Below, in pieces: positions 8,431-16,668 of a stretch of DNA of 64,000 bases. The notes beneath the pieces are model-generated. The model was not told the DNA's origin. It saw only the letters and a program-made list of their open reading frames with translations, and searched no databases. The position numbers were made by a program, and so were the translations under genes. Each line of letters starts with the position of its first letter. The stretch's first letter is position 1. This DNA is from Sagittula sp. P11 (lineage in GTDB: Bacteria; Pseudomonadota; Alphaproteobacteria; Rhodobacterales; Rhodobacteraceae): positions 1,426,001 through 1,490,000 of the forward strand of contig NZ_CP021913.1 in assembly GCF_002814095.1 (NCBI RefSeq), written 5' to 3'.

Positions 8431-9153
8431 ATGCAGCCGCGAGTCAGTCTCCGATCTTACGTGCCCAACGAGCCGGACCACAGGCACGAGTTTCATCAGA
8501 TTGTCCTGCCGTTCAGCGGCAAGATGGAGTTGCGCGCCTCCCGAAGGGGGCATGTTCACGACTCGTCGGCCGCCTTCGTGCGGGCGGGCGAGGTCCATTC
8601 CTTCTCTGCTGCGACGAAAAGCAGGTTCATTGTTCTGGACCTTCCACCCGATGAGCAAAGGCTCCATCCGGACAACATCCCGCCGTTTTTCCACATCGAC
8701 CCGGTTCTGCGCAGCCTGCTGGACTATCTTCGCGCCATCGGTGACTACGGCGCAGACCGAGCATCCGCGTGGATGACGCTTCTGCTCGATCAGATGACCC
8801 GCGTGACTGCCCCGATGGATATGCGGGACATGATCCTCGATAGGGCCTGCAGCTACATGCGTCAGCGCCTTGCGGACCCGATCACCGTCGCAGACGTCGC
8901 TCGGGAGGCAGGGACCAGTGTCAGCGGTCTCAAGCGGCTTCTGCGCGCAAAGCTGGACACGACTCCGGCAGCGTATCTCTCGACGCTGAGGATCAATGAA
9001 GCAGAACGTTTGCTGGAGGAAGGAAGACTGCCGATTGCCGAAATCGCGATGGTCACCGGCTACTCCGACCAGAGCGCGCTCAACCGTGCGGTTCGGCGCG
9101 AACGTGGCACGACGCCGGCCAGAATCCGCAAGACGCCGATCGCCAAAGACTGA
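8431..9153 (+). CDS. AraC family transcriptional regulator
   Basis: 240 residues from the ATG at 8431 (MQPRVSLRSYVPNEPDHRHE); the longer upstream frame overlaps transposase debris and is rejected. An N-terminal cupin-like sensor (HRHEFHQIVLPFSGKMELR) is followed by a C-terminal double helix-turn-helix from about residue 140 (VADVAREAGTSVSGLKRLLR, then IAEIAMVTGYSDQSALNRAV). It precedes an EamA exporter gene by 84 bases on the same strand and most likely controls it. Two direct repeats at 9151 and 9172 are candidate binding half-sites. The inducer is unknown; the start is not supported by a strong ribosome-binding site. Confidence 0.85.
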   Translation: MQPRVSLRSYVPNEPDHRHEFHQIVLPFSGKMELRASRRGHVHDSSAAFVRAGEVHSFSAATKSRFIVLDLPPDEQRLHPDNIPPFFHIDPVLRSLLDYLRAIGDYGADRASAWMTLLLDQMTRVTAPMDMRDMILDRACSYMRQRLADPITVADVAREAGTSVSGLKRLLRAKLDTTPAAYLSTLRINEAERLLEEGRLPIAEIAMVTGYSDQSALNRAVRRERGTTPARIRKTPIAKD

Positions 9154-9180
9154 CCGCTTCGGTCAATTCGCTGACCGCCT
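9151..9180 (+). promoter_or_regulatory. Candidate AraC-type operator (21-base-spaced direct repeats)
   Basis: TGACCGCTT at 9151-9159 and TGACCGCCT at 9172-9180 are spaced 21 bases, two helical turns, which places both on one DNA face as AraC-family dimers require. The left copy also forms an inverted pair TGACCG/CGGTCA (9151-9165). The site lies 57 bases before the EamA start. Confidence 0.4.
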
Positions 9181-9237
9181 TGGCCAAGAATATCCCCCTG
9201 AAACCATGTCTCTGAGGGCAAAAGCCCCGGAGGTCCC

Positions 9238-10149
9238 ATGGCGCACCATTCTCAAACAGCGGCGACACTTGTCGGCCTTGTCGCCATAGGGTTTTCTGCG
9301 TCGCTGGCCTTGCTCTCGACACGGGGCGACGGCATTCCGCCGTTCCAGTTGCTTGCGATGAACGCAGCCATAGCCTTTGTTGCCGGTCTCCTTTTCCTGG
9401 GAGCGCGGGGAAAAGGCGCGTGGCGCGTCCTGAAACAACCGTTGCGCCCCTGGATCATGGCTGTGCTGGCGATCTTCACCTATCATGCCGCCTATTTCTA
9501 CGCCGTGTCGAGCATACCACCCGCGCGCGCCAGCCTGATCGCCTACCTCTGGCCGCTGCTGATCGTGGTTTTTGCCTCTCTTGCCTCGGGCGGCGGCGGG
9601 GTGCGGTGGGGCCACGGTCTCGGTGCGCTGCTGGGCCTTGCGGGTGTCTTCGTCATGTTCGCAGATAAATCCGCGACGGTGGAGGCCGTCGGCCCAGCCT
9701 CTGGATACGTGGCGGCGTTCGCCTGCGCCCTGATCTGGTCCGGCTACTCGGTGCTCAATCGCAGATATTCGGGGGTGCCCAGCGAGATGCTGATCGGCGT
9801 TTGCGGGGCCGTTGCGGTACTGTCCGCCCTGTCTCACCTGGTTTTCGAAACCAGCGTCAGCCCAACTCCCGGGCAATGGTGGGCAATTGTTCTCCTCGGT
9901 ATTGGCCCCATCGGCTTGACCTTCCTGTCGTGGGACCACGCGACCAAACATGGAAACATCGCCCTGCTCGGCGTGATTTCCTTCTCGACCCCAATTCTTT
10001 CGACCGGCCTTCTGGTCCTGGCGGGAGAAGCATCTGCCTCCATTTACCTGGGTCTTGCCGCCGCGCTTGTCGTCACCGGTGCGATGGCCGCGAGCCGAGC
10101 CGGAAAAGACCTGCGTTCACAAAGAAGGGCCAATTCTCGATATTCTTGA
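9238..10149 (+). CDS. EamA/DMT family exporter
   Basis: 303 residues with ten predicted hydrophobic segments in two homologous halves, as in drug/metabolite transporters (EamA repeat). The second half has the typical ALIWSGYSVLNRRYSG and GNIALLGVISFSTPILSTGL blocks, reminiscent of YddG-like aromatic amino acid exporters, but specificity cannot be set from sequence alone. It lies downstream of the AraC regulator and is probably its target: an inducible efflux unit. The ATG at 9238 follows GGAGGTCCC. No close partner gene downstream. Confidence 0.87.
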   Translation: MAHHSQTAATLVGLVAIGFSASLALLSTRGDGIPPFQLLAMNAAIAFVAGLLFLGARGKGAWRVLKQPLRPWIMAVLAIFTYHAAYFYAVSSIPPARASLIAYLWPLLIVVFASLASGGGGVRWGHGLGALLGLAGVFVMFADKSATVEAVGPASGYVAAFACALIWSGYSVLNRRYSGVPSEMLIGVCGAVAVLSALSHLVFETSVSPTPGQWWAIVLLGIGPIGLTFLSWDHATKHGNIALLGVISFSTPILSTGLLVLAGEASASIYLGLAAALVVTGAMAASRAGKDLRSQRRANSRYS

Positions 10150-10613
10150 TAAGTGAGATCTCGGTCGCTCCTAAACCTCGCTTTTGCACTGTGAAGTTCG
10201 GAAAGCTACGGGTCTCAGCTGCTGGCCTGCAACATGATCATCTCAATTTCGCTGATGGAAAGTTCGGCCGCGCACTCCGCTTCGCCACCGAAGGACGGCA
10301 AGCGGCGGCATAAGGGTATGTCTTTCCAGCCCCTCATGTCTTCGCACGCAAATGCGAGGGCTGCAACGTTCGGCACGAAAGGGCTGGAAGGCGCGGAGCG
10401 CTGCTATCAATCCAAACGGCAGCTTTCGGCTGGATGAGCCGAGTGGAGATAGGTTCGGTCACTGCGTCTAACCTATGTGAAAACCGCCCAGCGCAAGAAG
10501 CTGTCGGCGGCTGGCATGGCAAATATCCGTGCTGCGAAAGTGTCCAACCTTTCCGACTCGCTGGATGAAACCCCTACGCAATCGGTTGAAAATAAAAGGA
10601 ATTAATGGAGTTT
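10150..10613. other. Gap without a supported gene
   Basis: No reading frame here has a convincing domain or ribosome-binding site. One short frame (about 10471-10605) would encode a basic peptide ending SVENKRN, possibly the tail of a decayed gene. The base composition is more mixed than in the neighbouring genes, as expected for eroded DNA beside a tRNA. Confidence 0.5.
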
Positions 10614-10690
10614 TGGCGATCCCGGCAGGATTCGAACCTGCAACCTGCCCCTTAGGAGGGGGCTGCTCTATCCAGTTGAGCCACGGGACC
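10614..10690 (-). tRNA. tRNA-Arg (anticodon CCT)
   Basis: The minus strand folds as a full cloverleaf: acceptor GGTCCCG pairing with CGGGATC, D arm GCTC/GAGC, anticodon stem GCCCC/GGGGC with loop CTCCTAA (anticodon CCT, reading AGG), T arm GCAGG TTCGAAT CCTGC, discriminator G and an encoded CCA. Confidence 0.97.
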
Positions 10691-10852
10691 GCACGCCCCG
10701 CCTCTTAGCCTGTCCGGTACGCCTTGTCATGACCCTTTCCGCCCTCGAAAGGACAGGTTCCGCGCGCGACTGCGCGGCACCGCAGCCCTCTCTTGCGCAT
10801 GGCGGCGGGCGCGGCGTATCGTGAAGCAACTCGAAGAAAAGGAATTTCCCAA

Positions 10853-11878
10853 GTGCCAGCAGACGATCACCGCCCGCTTACCCTGCGCGACGTTTCCGAA
10901 GCCTCCGGCGTCTCCGAGATGACGGTCAGCCGCGTGCTCAGGAACCGGGGCGATGTCAGCCAGGCCACGCGGGAAAAGGTGCTCGAAGCGGCCAAGGCGC
11001 TGGGGTACGTGCCCAACAAGATCGCCGGGGCGCTGGCCTCCCAGCGGGTGAACCTGGTCGCGGTCATCATCCCCTCGTTGCGCAACATGGTCTTCCCCGA
11101 GGTGATGTCCGGCATCTCCCGCGTGCTGGAGAACACCGAGCTGCAACCGGTGGTCGGCGTGACCGACTACCTGCCGGAAAAGGAAGAGCGCGTCCTCTAC
11201 GAGATGCTTTCCTGGCGGCCCTCCGGCGTCATCATCGCGGGCCTCGAACATTCCGAGGCCTCCGAGGCCATGCTCAAGGCCTCCGGCATCCCGGTGGTCG
11301 AGATCATGGACACCGACGGCGACCCGATCGACTGCGCCGTGGGCATCAGCCACCGCCGCGCCGGTCGCGAGATGGCCCGCGCCATCCTCAAGCAAGGCTA
11401 CCAGAAGATCGGGTTCATGGGCACGAAGATGCCGCTCGACCACCGCGCCCGGAAACGGTTCGAGGGCTTCACCACCGCGCTCGCCAAGGAAGGCGTGGAA
11501 ATCGCGGAACACGAATTCTACTCGGGCGGTTCCGCACTGAAGAAGGGCCGCGAAATGACCAAGGCCATGCTTGAGCGTGAGCCCGAACTCGATTTCCTCT
11601 ACTACTCCAACGACATGATCGCGGCCGGCGGGCTGATGCACCTGCTCGACGCCGGGATCGACATTCCCGGCCGCGTGGGCCTTGCCGGCTTCAACGGGGT
11701 GGAACTGCTCGACGGGCTGCCGCGCCAGCTTGCCACGATGGACGCCTGCCGGACGGAAATCGGCACCCGCGCCGCCGAGATCATCGCCGAACGCGTTTCC
11801 AACCCGGCGGCCGAGGTGGAGCGCCTGATCGAACTGACGCCCACGATCAACTACGGCGACACGCTCAAACGGCGCTGA
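10853..11878 (+). CDS. LacI family transcriptional regulator (GntR-like)
   Basis: 341 residues from a GTG at 10853, chosen because AAGGA lies nine bases upstream and the length fits the family; an in-frame ATG 60 bases earlier has no site. N-terminal LacI helix-turn-helix (TLRDVSEASGVSEMTVSRVL, then VLEAAKALGYVPNKIAGAL) is followed by a periplasmic-binding-protein-like sensor domain (VAVIIPSLRNMVFPEVMSGI to the end). The sequence resembles gluconate-operon repressors, but no sugar-use genes are adjacent, so its target is elsewhere. Confidence 0.87.
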   Translation: MPADDHRPLTLRDVSEASGVSEMTVSRVLRNRGDVSQATREKVLEAAKALGYVPNKIAGALASQRVNLVAVIIPSLRNMVFPEVMSGISRVLENTELQPVVGVTDYLPEKEERVLYEMLSWRPSGVIIAGLEHSEASEAMLKASGIPVVEIMDTDGDPIDCAVGISHRRAGREMARAILKQGYQKIGFMGTKMPLDHRARKRFEGFTTALAKEGVEIAEHEFYSGGSALKKGREMTKAMLEREPELDFLYYSNDMIAAGGLMHLLDAGIDIPGRVGLAGFNGVELLDGLPRQLATMDACRTEIGTRAAEIIAERVSNPAAEVERLIELTPTINYGDTLKRR

Positions 11879-11906
11879 CCGGCAGGGGCCCGAAACGGCC
11901 TCCTTC

Positions 11907-11930
11907 CTTCATCTTGGAAAAAATACCTGG
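11907..11930 (+). repeat. Dispersed intergenic repeat, short copy
   Basis: CTTCATCTTGG followed by an A-rich stretch and ATACCTGG, between the convergent lacI-type and cmk genes. It matches the left part of the longer copies at 19722-19769 and 24507-24558. Confidence 0.55.
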
Positions 11931-11969
11931 AAAAACCCGATCCGCGCCGACGCGCGGTCGGGCAAGGGC

Positions 11970-12575
11970 TCAGCGGCGGGCCTCGACCGCCGCGATGGCC
12001 GCCGCAACCGCATCCGCGATCGCCATCTCCGAGGTGTCGACCACCGTCGCATCCCCCGCCGCCACAAGCGGCGCCTCGGCGCGGCTCATGTCACGCGCAT
12101 CGCGCGCACGCACGTCCGCCAGCACCGTGTCGTAGTCCACATCCAGCCCCTTCTCCACCAGCTCGCGGAAGCGGCGCTGCGCCCGGACCTCGGCGCTGGC
12201 GGTAACGAACAGCTTGGCCTCCGCCGTCGGGCAGATCACCGTACCGATGTCGCGCCCGTCGAGGACCGCGCCGCCCTCGCGCCGGGCAAAGCCGCGCTGG
12301 AAGTCGACCAGCGCGGCGCGCACCTCCGGCAGCACCGCCACCTGGGAGGCCGCCTGCGCCACCTCCGGCGTGCGCAACGCGCCCTCGTCCAGCTCGGCAG
12401 GGTCCAGTGCCCGGGCCGCGGCAACCGGGTCCTCGCCGTTCAGCAGGTGCCGTCCGACCGCGCGATACAGCAGCCCGGTGTCGAGATGCGCAAAGCCGAA
12501 GTGCGCCGCCACCGCCCGCGCGATGGTGCCCTTGCCCGCCGCAGCAGGCCCGTCGATGGCGATGGTAAAGATCAT
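11970..12575 (-). CDS. cmk: Cytidylate kinase
   Basis: 201 residues from the ATG at 12575 ([20 protein letters not shown]); the longer frame upstream is non-coding. P-loop GPAAAGKGT near residues 8-16, [11 protein letters not shown], and RDIGTVICP with the NMP-binding region (LDGRDIG) are all present. It phosphorylates CMP and dCMP in the cytoplasm for nucleotide synthesis. In alphaproteobacteria cmk commonly follows aroA, as here, with one small membrane-protein gene between them. Length agrees with short alphaproteobacterial Cmk proteins. Confidence 0.93.
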   Translation of the reverse strand: MIFTIAIDGPAAAGKGTIARAVAAHFGFAHLDTGLLYRAVGRHLLNGEDPVAAARALDPAELDEGALRTPEVAQAASQVAVLPEVRAALVDFQRGFARREGGAVLDGRDIGTVICPTAEAKLFVTASAEVRAQRRFRELVEKGLDVDYDTVLADVRARDARDMSRAEAPLVAAGDATVVDTSEMAIADAVAAAIAAVEARR

Positions 12576-12630
12576 GGCAGCCTCCGTGTCGCGCCCGGCG
12601 CATACCAACGTGCAACCAGAAAGGAAAGGC

Positions 12631-13137
12631 TTAGCGCCAGAGATCGCGCAGCAGCAGACCACCGGTCACCAGCGGGTAGAGCACCAGCTTGGCCCGGGTG
12701 AAGGGCACGGCCTGCGCATCTTCGATCAGCGGCGGATAGAGCACCCAGCCAGTCGGCAGGCTCCGCCCCATGGCCCAGTCGAGCGCCTGTTGCAGCAGGA
12801 CGTTCTCCGCAAGATCGCAGGCCAGCACCACCCCCGCCAGCGCCATGCCCACCGCGCGCCGGTCGGGAAAGGCCAGGACCACCCAAAGGCCCCAGAGCCC
12901 CATGAACAGGAGGTCGAGCCGCAGGATGTTCCGGTAAAGCCCGCCTTCGCCGGAGCGCAGCAGTTCGGTTCCGAACGCCTGCAGGTCCAGGGACGAGTAG
13001 CCGCGGAAGGCCAGTTGCGGAAGGAAGCCGCTGTCGGTAAGCGGCGCGATCTTCCAGTGCAGCAGCGCCGCCATCAGCGTCAGAACCGCCAGCGCGCCCA
13101 GTCCGGCGGCCGGACGCGGGTGGCGGCGCAGGATCAT
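12631..13137 (-). CDS. Small multi-pass membrane protein, unrecognised
   Basis: 168 residues from the ATG at 13137, whose ATGA overlaps the aroA stop at 13134. About four hydrophobic segments are seen ([69 protein letters not shown]). No catalytic motif is recognised. Tight coupling between aroA and cmk shows it is translated with them, but no functional link is known. Confidence 0.75.
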   Translation of the reverse strand: MILRRHPRPAAGLGALAVLTLMAALLHWKIAPLTDSGFLPQLAFRGYSSLDLQAFGTELLRSGEGGLYRNILRLDLLFMGLWGLWVVLAFPDRRAVGMALAGVVLACDLAENVLLQQALDWAMGRSLPTGWVLYPPLIEDAQAVPFTRAKLVLYPLVTGGLLLRDLWR

Positions 13138-14477
13138 GTGCGCTCGATCCGCGCGCCGAGCCCGGCCATCAGCCCTTCGAAAATCGGGAAGGAGGTGGCG
13201 ATCGGCTGGCCGTCGTCGACCGACATCGGCGCGTTGGTCGCCAGACCCATCACCAGGAAGGACATGGCGATGCGGTGGTCGAGGAAGGTCTCTGCCGTCA
13301 CGCCGCCCGCGACATCGCCGAAGCCGCGCCCGTGCACCGTCCACCAGTCGTCGCCCTCGTCAACCTGCACACCCGCGGCGCGCAGCCCGCGTGCCATGGC
13401 GTCGATCCGGTCGCTTTCCTTGACCCGCAGTTCCTTCACCCCCGGCATGTGGGTCCTGCCCTGCGCAAAGGCCGCCACGACCGACAGCACAGGGTATTCG
13501 TCGATCATCGAGGCCGCGCGCTCGGCCGGGACCTCGATCCCCTTCATGTCCGGAGAGAACTTCGCGCGCAGGTCCGCAACGGGTTCGCCGCCTTCCTCGC
13601 GCATGTTTTCGAAGGTCAGGTCCGCGCCCATCTCCTGCAGGGTGAAGAACAGCCCGGCGCGCGTCGGGTTCAGGCCGATGTTGGGCACCAGCACGTCCGA
13701 CCCTTCGGCGATCAGCGCCGCGCAGACCGGGAAGGCGGCCGAGGACGGATCGCGCGGCACGACGATGTCCTGCGGCACGAATTCCGGACGGCCCTGCAGC
13801 GTGATGACCCGGCCCTCGCCGGTGTCCTCGGTCGAGATCGTGGCGCCGAAACCTGCAAGCATCCGCTCCGAATGGTCTCGGGTGGCTTCGCGCTCGATCA
13901 CCACCGTCTCGCCCGGGGCATTCAGCCCGGCCAGCAGCACCGCCGACTTCACCTGCGCCGAGGGCACGGGCGTGGCATAGCGCACCGGCATGGGTTCCTT
14001 TGCGCCGACGATGGTCATCGGCAGCCGCCCGCCGGACCGTCCGTAGGACCGCGCCCCGAACAGCGCCAGCGGATCGGTCACCCGCGCCATCGGCCTCTTG
14101 TTCAGCGAGGCGTCGCCGGTGAAGGTCGCAACGATGGGCGAGGTCGCCATCGCCCCCATGATCAGCCGCACGCCGGTGCCGGAGTTGCCGCAGTCGATCA
14201 CGTTCTCCGGCTCGAGAAAGCCGCCCACGCCGACGCCATGCACATGCCAGGTCTCGCCGATCTTCTCGATCTGCGCGCCGAAGGCCTGCATCGCCTTGGC
14301 CGTGTCCAGCACGTCCTGCCCTTCCAGGAGCCCCGTGACCTTCGTCTCGCCCACCGTCATCGCGCCCAGGATCAGCGAGCGGTGAGAGATCGACTTGTCC
14401 CCCGGCACATGCGCCTCTCCGGTCAGCGGACCGGCGCGGCGGGAAGTCATCGGAATGGGCTCACCATGGGCGGACAT
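13134..14477 (-). CDS. aroA: 3-phosphoshikimate 1-carboxyvinyltransferase (EPSP synthase, class II-like)
   Basis: 447 residues. It makes EPSP from shikimate-3-phosphate and PEP, the sixth shikimate step, in the cytoplasm. Seen: [71 protein letters not shown] and [14 protein letters not shown]. It resembles the class II (CP4-like) enzymes in spacing and sequence throughout. The residue aligned with CP4 Ala100, known to matter for glyphosate tolerance, is Gly100 here. It is followed by a coupled membrane-protein gene and cmk. The ATG at 14477 begins [10 protein letters not shown]; the later ATG at 14450 is possible. Confidence 0.95.
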   Translation of the reverse strand: MSAHGEPIPMTSRRAGPLTGEAHVPGDKSISHRSLILGAMTVGETKVTGLLEGQDVLDTAKAMQAFGAQIEKIGETWHVHGVGVGGFLEPENVIDCGNSGTGVRLIMGAMATSPIVATFTGDASLNKRPMARVTDPLALFGARSYGRSGGRLPMTIVGAKEPMPVRYATPVPSAQVKSAVLLAGLNAPGETVVIEREATRDHSERMLAGFGATISTEDTGEGRVITLQGRPEFVPQDIVVPRDPSSAAFPVCAALIAEGSDVLVPNIGLNPTRAGLFFTLQEMGADLTFENMREEGGEPVADLRAKFSPDMKGIEVPAERAASMIDEYPVLSVVAAFAQGRTHMPGVKELRVKESDRIDAMARGLRAAGVQVDEGDDWWTVHGRGFGDVAGGVTAETFLDHRIAMSFLVMGLATNAPMSVDDGQPIATSFPIFEGLMAGLGARIERT

Positions 14478-14536
14478 GCAGCGTCTCCTGTCAAGATCGC
14501 GGCACTGTTAGCGCGGCACAGGTACGGGCGCAACGG

Positions 14537-14562
14537 CCCGTAGGGCGGGGCTGTGCGCCGCC
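14537..14562 (+). repeat. REP-like palindromic element
   Basis: CCCGTAGGGCGGGGC...GCGCCGCC between aroA and trmB. The same unit recurs at 38104, 38151 (inverted) and 38252. Confidence 0.6.
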
Positions 14563-14569
14563 TCCCCCC

Positions 14570-15283
14570 TTACAGCTTGCGGAACGTCAGGTAGTGCGGC
14601 ACCCGGCCCTCGCGCAGGGCCTTCTGCTCGTACCGGGTGGAATGCCAGTCGGACCACGGACGGCGCCAGTCCTCCGGCGCCTCGGCCTCCCACGCGAACC
14701 CGGCCTTCGGGACCTCGACCAGCGCCTGCCGGACGTAATCGGGGATGTCGGTCGCCACGCGGAACTCCGCGCCCGGCTTCAGGGCGCGGTGCAGGGGCGC
14801 CAGATGCTCTTGCGTCACGAACCGCCGGCGGTGGTGCTTCTTCTTCGGCCAGGGATCGGGGTACAGCAGGAACGCCTTGTCCAGCGAGGCCGCCGGCAGC
14901 ACGTCGAAAAGGTTGCGCACGTCGCCCGGGTGGACCGAAACGTTCTCGCAACCCGCCTCCCGCAGCTTGCCCAGCAGCATCGCGACGGCGTTCATGAACG
15001 GCTCGCAGCCGATGATCGCCACGTCCGGGTAGGTCACCGCCTGATGGACGAGGTGCTCGCCGCCGCCAAAGCCGATCTCCAGCCAGACGGGCCGGTCGCC
15101 AAACCGCGCCTTCAGATCCAGTGGGGTGCGCTCAGGGTTCACGTCCCAGTCGACCGGTCCCGGCGACAGGGCGCCCAGGTCTTCCTCGATGTATTCCACC
15201 TGGCTCGGGCGCAGGGTCTTGCCCCGCACACGGCCATAGAAGTTGCGCCAGGGCGCATCGGGATGTTTGTTCGACGTGGTCAT
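14570..15283 (-). CDS. trmB: tRNA (guanine-N7-)-methyltransferase
   Basis: 237 residues from the ATG at 15283 (MTTSNKHPDAPWRNFYGRVR). It methylates G46 of tRNAs with S-adenosylmethionine. The SAM site WLEIGFGGGEH, the catalytic-region block LLYPDPWPKKKHHRRRFV and the C-terminal TRYEQKAL are diagnostic. It lies directly downstream of metK, which supplies its cofactor, with a terminator between them. Placement after metK is common in Rhodobacterales. Confidence 0.95.
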   Translation of the reverse strand: MTTSNKHPDAPWRNFYGRVRGKTLRPSQVEYIEEDLGALSPGPVDWDVNPERTPLDLKARFGDRPVWLEIGFGGGEHLVHQAVTYPDVAIIGCEPFMNAVAMLLGKLREAGCENVSVHPGDVRNLFDVLPAASLDKAFLLYPDPWPKKKHHRRRFVTQEHLAPLHRALKPGAEFRVATDIPDYVRQALVEVPKAGFAWEAEAPEDWRRPWSDWHSTRYEQKALREGRVPHYLTFRKL

Positions 15284-15308
15284 GGCCGGGGCGTGTAGCC
15301 CCGCCCCG

Positions 15309-15343
15309 CGCAAAAGAAAAGGGGCGCCCCGCCGGGAACGCCC
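15309..15343 (-). terminator. Rho-independent terminator of metK
   Basis: Read on the minus strand, a GC-rich hairpin (AGGGGGCG...CGCCCCT) about 35 bases after the metK stop is followed by TTTTCTTTT. Confidence 0.65.
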
Positions 15344-15377
15344 CCTGTTTGCTGTCCGTCGCGCGGAGGTGGCCGGG

Positions 15378-16559
15378 TCACACGGCCTTTGCCAGCGCCT
15401 CCGCCAGGTCGGTCCGCTCCCACGAGAAGCCGCCGTCCGGTTCCGGTGCGCGGCCGAAGTGGCCGTAGGCCGCGGTGCGCGCGTAGATCGGCTTGTTCAG
15501 GTCCAGATGCGTGCGGATGCCGCGCGGGGTCAGGTCCATCACCTTGGGGATCGCCCGCTCGATCGCGGCGGCGTCGATTTCGCCGGTGCCATGGGCGTCC
15601 ACGTAGATCGACAGCGGCCGGGCCACGCCGATGGCATAGGACAACTGCACGGTGCAGCGTTCCGCCATGCCCGCAGCCACCACGTTCTTGGCAAGGTAGC
15701 GCGCGGCATAGGCCGCCGAGCGGTCCACCTTAGTCGGGTCCTTGCCGGAGAACGCGCCGCCGCCGTGCGGGGCCGCCCCGCCGTAGGTGTCGACGATGAT
15801 CTTGCGGCCGGTCAGGCCCGCATCGCCGTCCGGCCCGCCGATCACGAAGGTGCCGGTCGGGTTCACCCACCATTCGGTGTCTTCCGAAATCCAGCCGTCG
15901 GGCAGGATCTCGCGGATGTAGGGCTCCACGATGGCACGGATGTCGTCGGAGGTCTGGCTCTCGCTCTCGTGCTGGGTCGACAGCACGATGGAGCTCACGC
16001 CCACCGGCTTGCCGCCCTCGTAGCGGACCGTAAGCTGGGACTTCGCGTCGGGGCGCAGGGTCGGTTCCGTGCCGTCCTTGCGCACCTCGGCCAGCCGCTT
16101 GAGGATCGCATGGCTGTAGAGGATCGGCGCCGGCATCAGCGCATCGGTCTCGTTGGTGGCGTAGCCGAACATGATGCCCTGGTCGCCGGCCCCCTCGTCG
16201 CGGTTGCCGCCACCGGTCACACCCTGCGCGATATGCGCGGACTGTTCATGCAGGACGTTGGTGATCTCCACCGTCTCGTGGTGGAACTTCTCCTGCTCGT
16301 AGCCGATGTCCTTGATGCAGGCGCGGGCGATCTCGTCGATGCGGCCCATGTACTCCGCCAGCTTGGCCTGATCGGTCAGGCCGACCTCTCCGCCGATGAC
16401 GACACGGTTTGTGGTGGCGAAGGTCTCGCAGGCGACACGCGCCAGCGGATCCTCGGCGATGAAGGCGTCGAGGACGGCGTCCGAGATCCGGTCGCAGACC
16501 TTGTCGGGATGCCCTTCCGAGACGGACTCGGAGGTGAAAACGTAACTCTGTCGGGACAT
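15378..16559 (-). CDS. metK: S-adenosylmethionine synthetase
   Basis: 393 residues. It makes SAM from methionine and ATP as a cytoplasmic tetramer. Diagnostic blocks: [20 protein letters not shown] at the N-terminus, the [12 protein letters not shown] hexa/nonapeptide, and the second signature [19 protein letters not shown]. Length is normal. Its leader carries a SAM/SAH riboswitch (16566-16611) whose 3' end includes the ribosome-binding GGAG eight bases before the ATG, so translation is expected to be shut off when SAM or SAH is high. Confidence 0.97.
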   Translation of the reverse strand: MSRQSYVFTSESVSEGHPDKVCDRISDAVLDAFIAEDPLARVACETFATTNRVVIGGEVGLTDQAKLAEYMGRIDEIARACIKDIGYEQEKFHHETVEITNVLHEQSAHIAQGVTGGGNRDEGAGDQGIMFGYATNETDALMPAPILYSHAILKRLAEVRKDGTEPTLRPDAKSQLTVRYEGGKPVGVSSIVLSTQHESESQTSDDIRAIVEPYIREILPDGWISEDTEWWVNPTGTFVIGGPDGDAGLTGRKIIVDTYGGAAPHGGGAFSGKDPTKVDRSAAYAARYLAKNVVAAGMAERCTVQLSYAIGVARPLSIYVDAHGTGEIDAAAIERAIPKVMDLTPRGIRTHLDLNKPIYARTAAYGHFGRAPEPDGGFSWERTDLAEALAKAV

Positions 16560-16565
16560 GGGGGG

Positions 16566-16611
16566 TGCTCCATTCGGGTTTCTCCGTCACGCCAGGAAGC
16601 CGTTGTGACGG
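16566..16611 (-). promoter_or_regulatory. SAM/SAH riboswitch in the metK leader
   Basis: The minus-strand leader reads CCGTCACAACGGCTTCCTGG then CGTGACGG, a short spacer and AATGGAGCA. This matches the small SAM/SAH class known from Rhodobacterales metK leaders: stem GTCAC/GTGAC closing the loop AACGGCUUCCUGGC, with the 3' GGAGCA forming the pseudoknot strand. GGAG is also the Shine-Dalgarno site, so ligand binding should mask it. Confidence 0.9.
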
Positions 16612-16668
16612 GATTTGTTGGGCCATTTCTCAGGCCTTCGTTCGGGGTACGCCCGCCGGGGGAACGGG

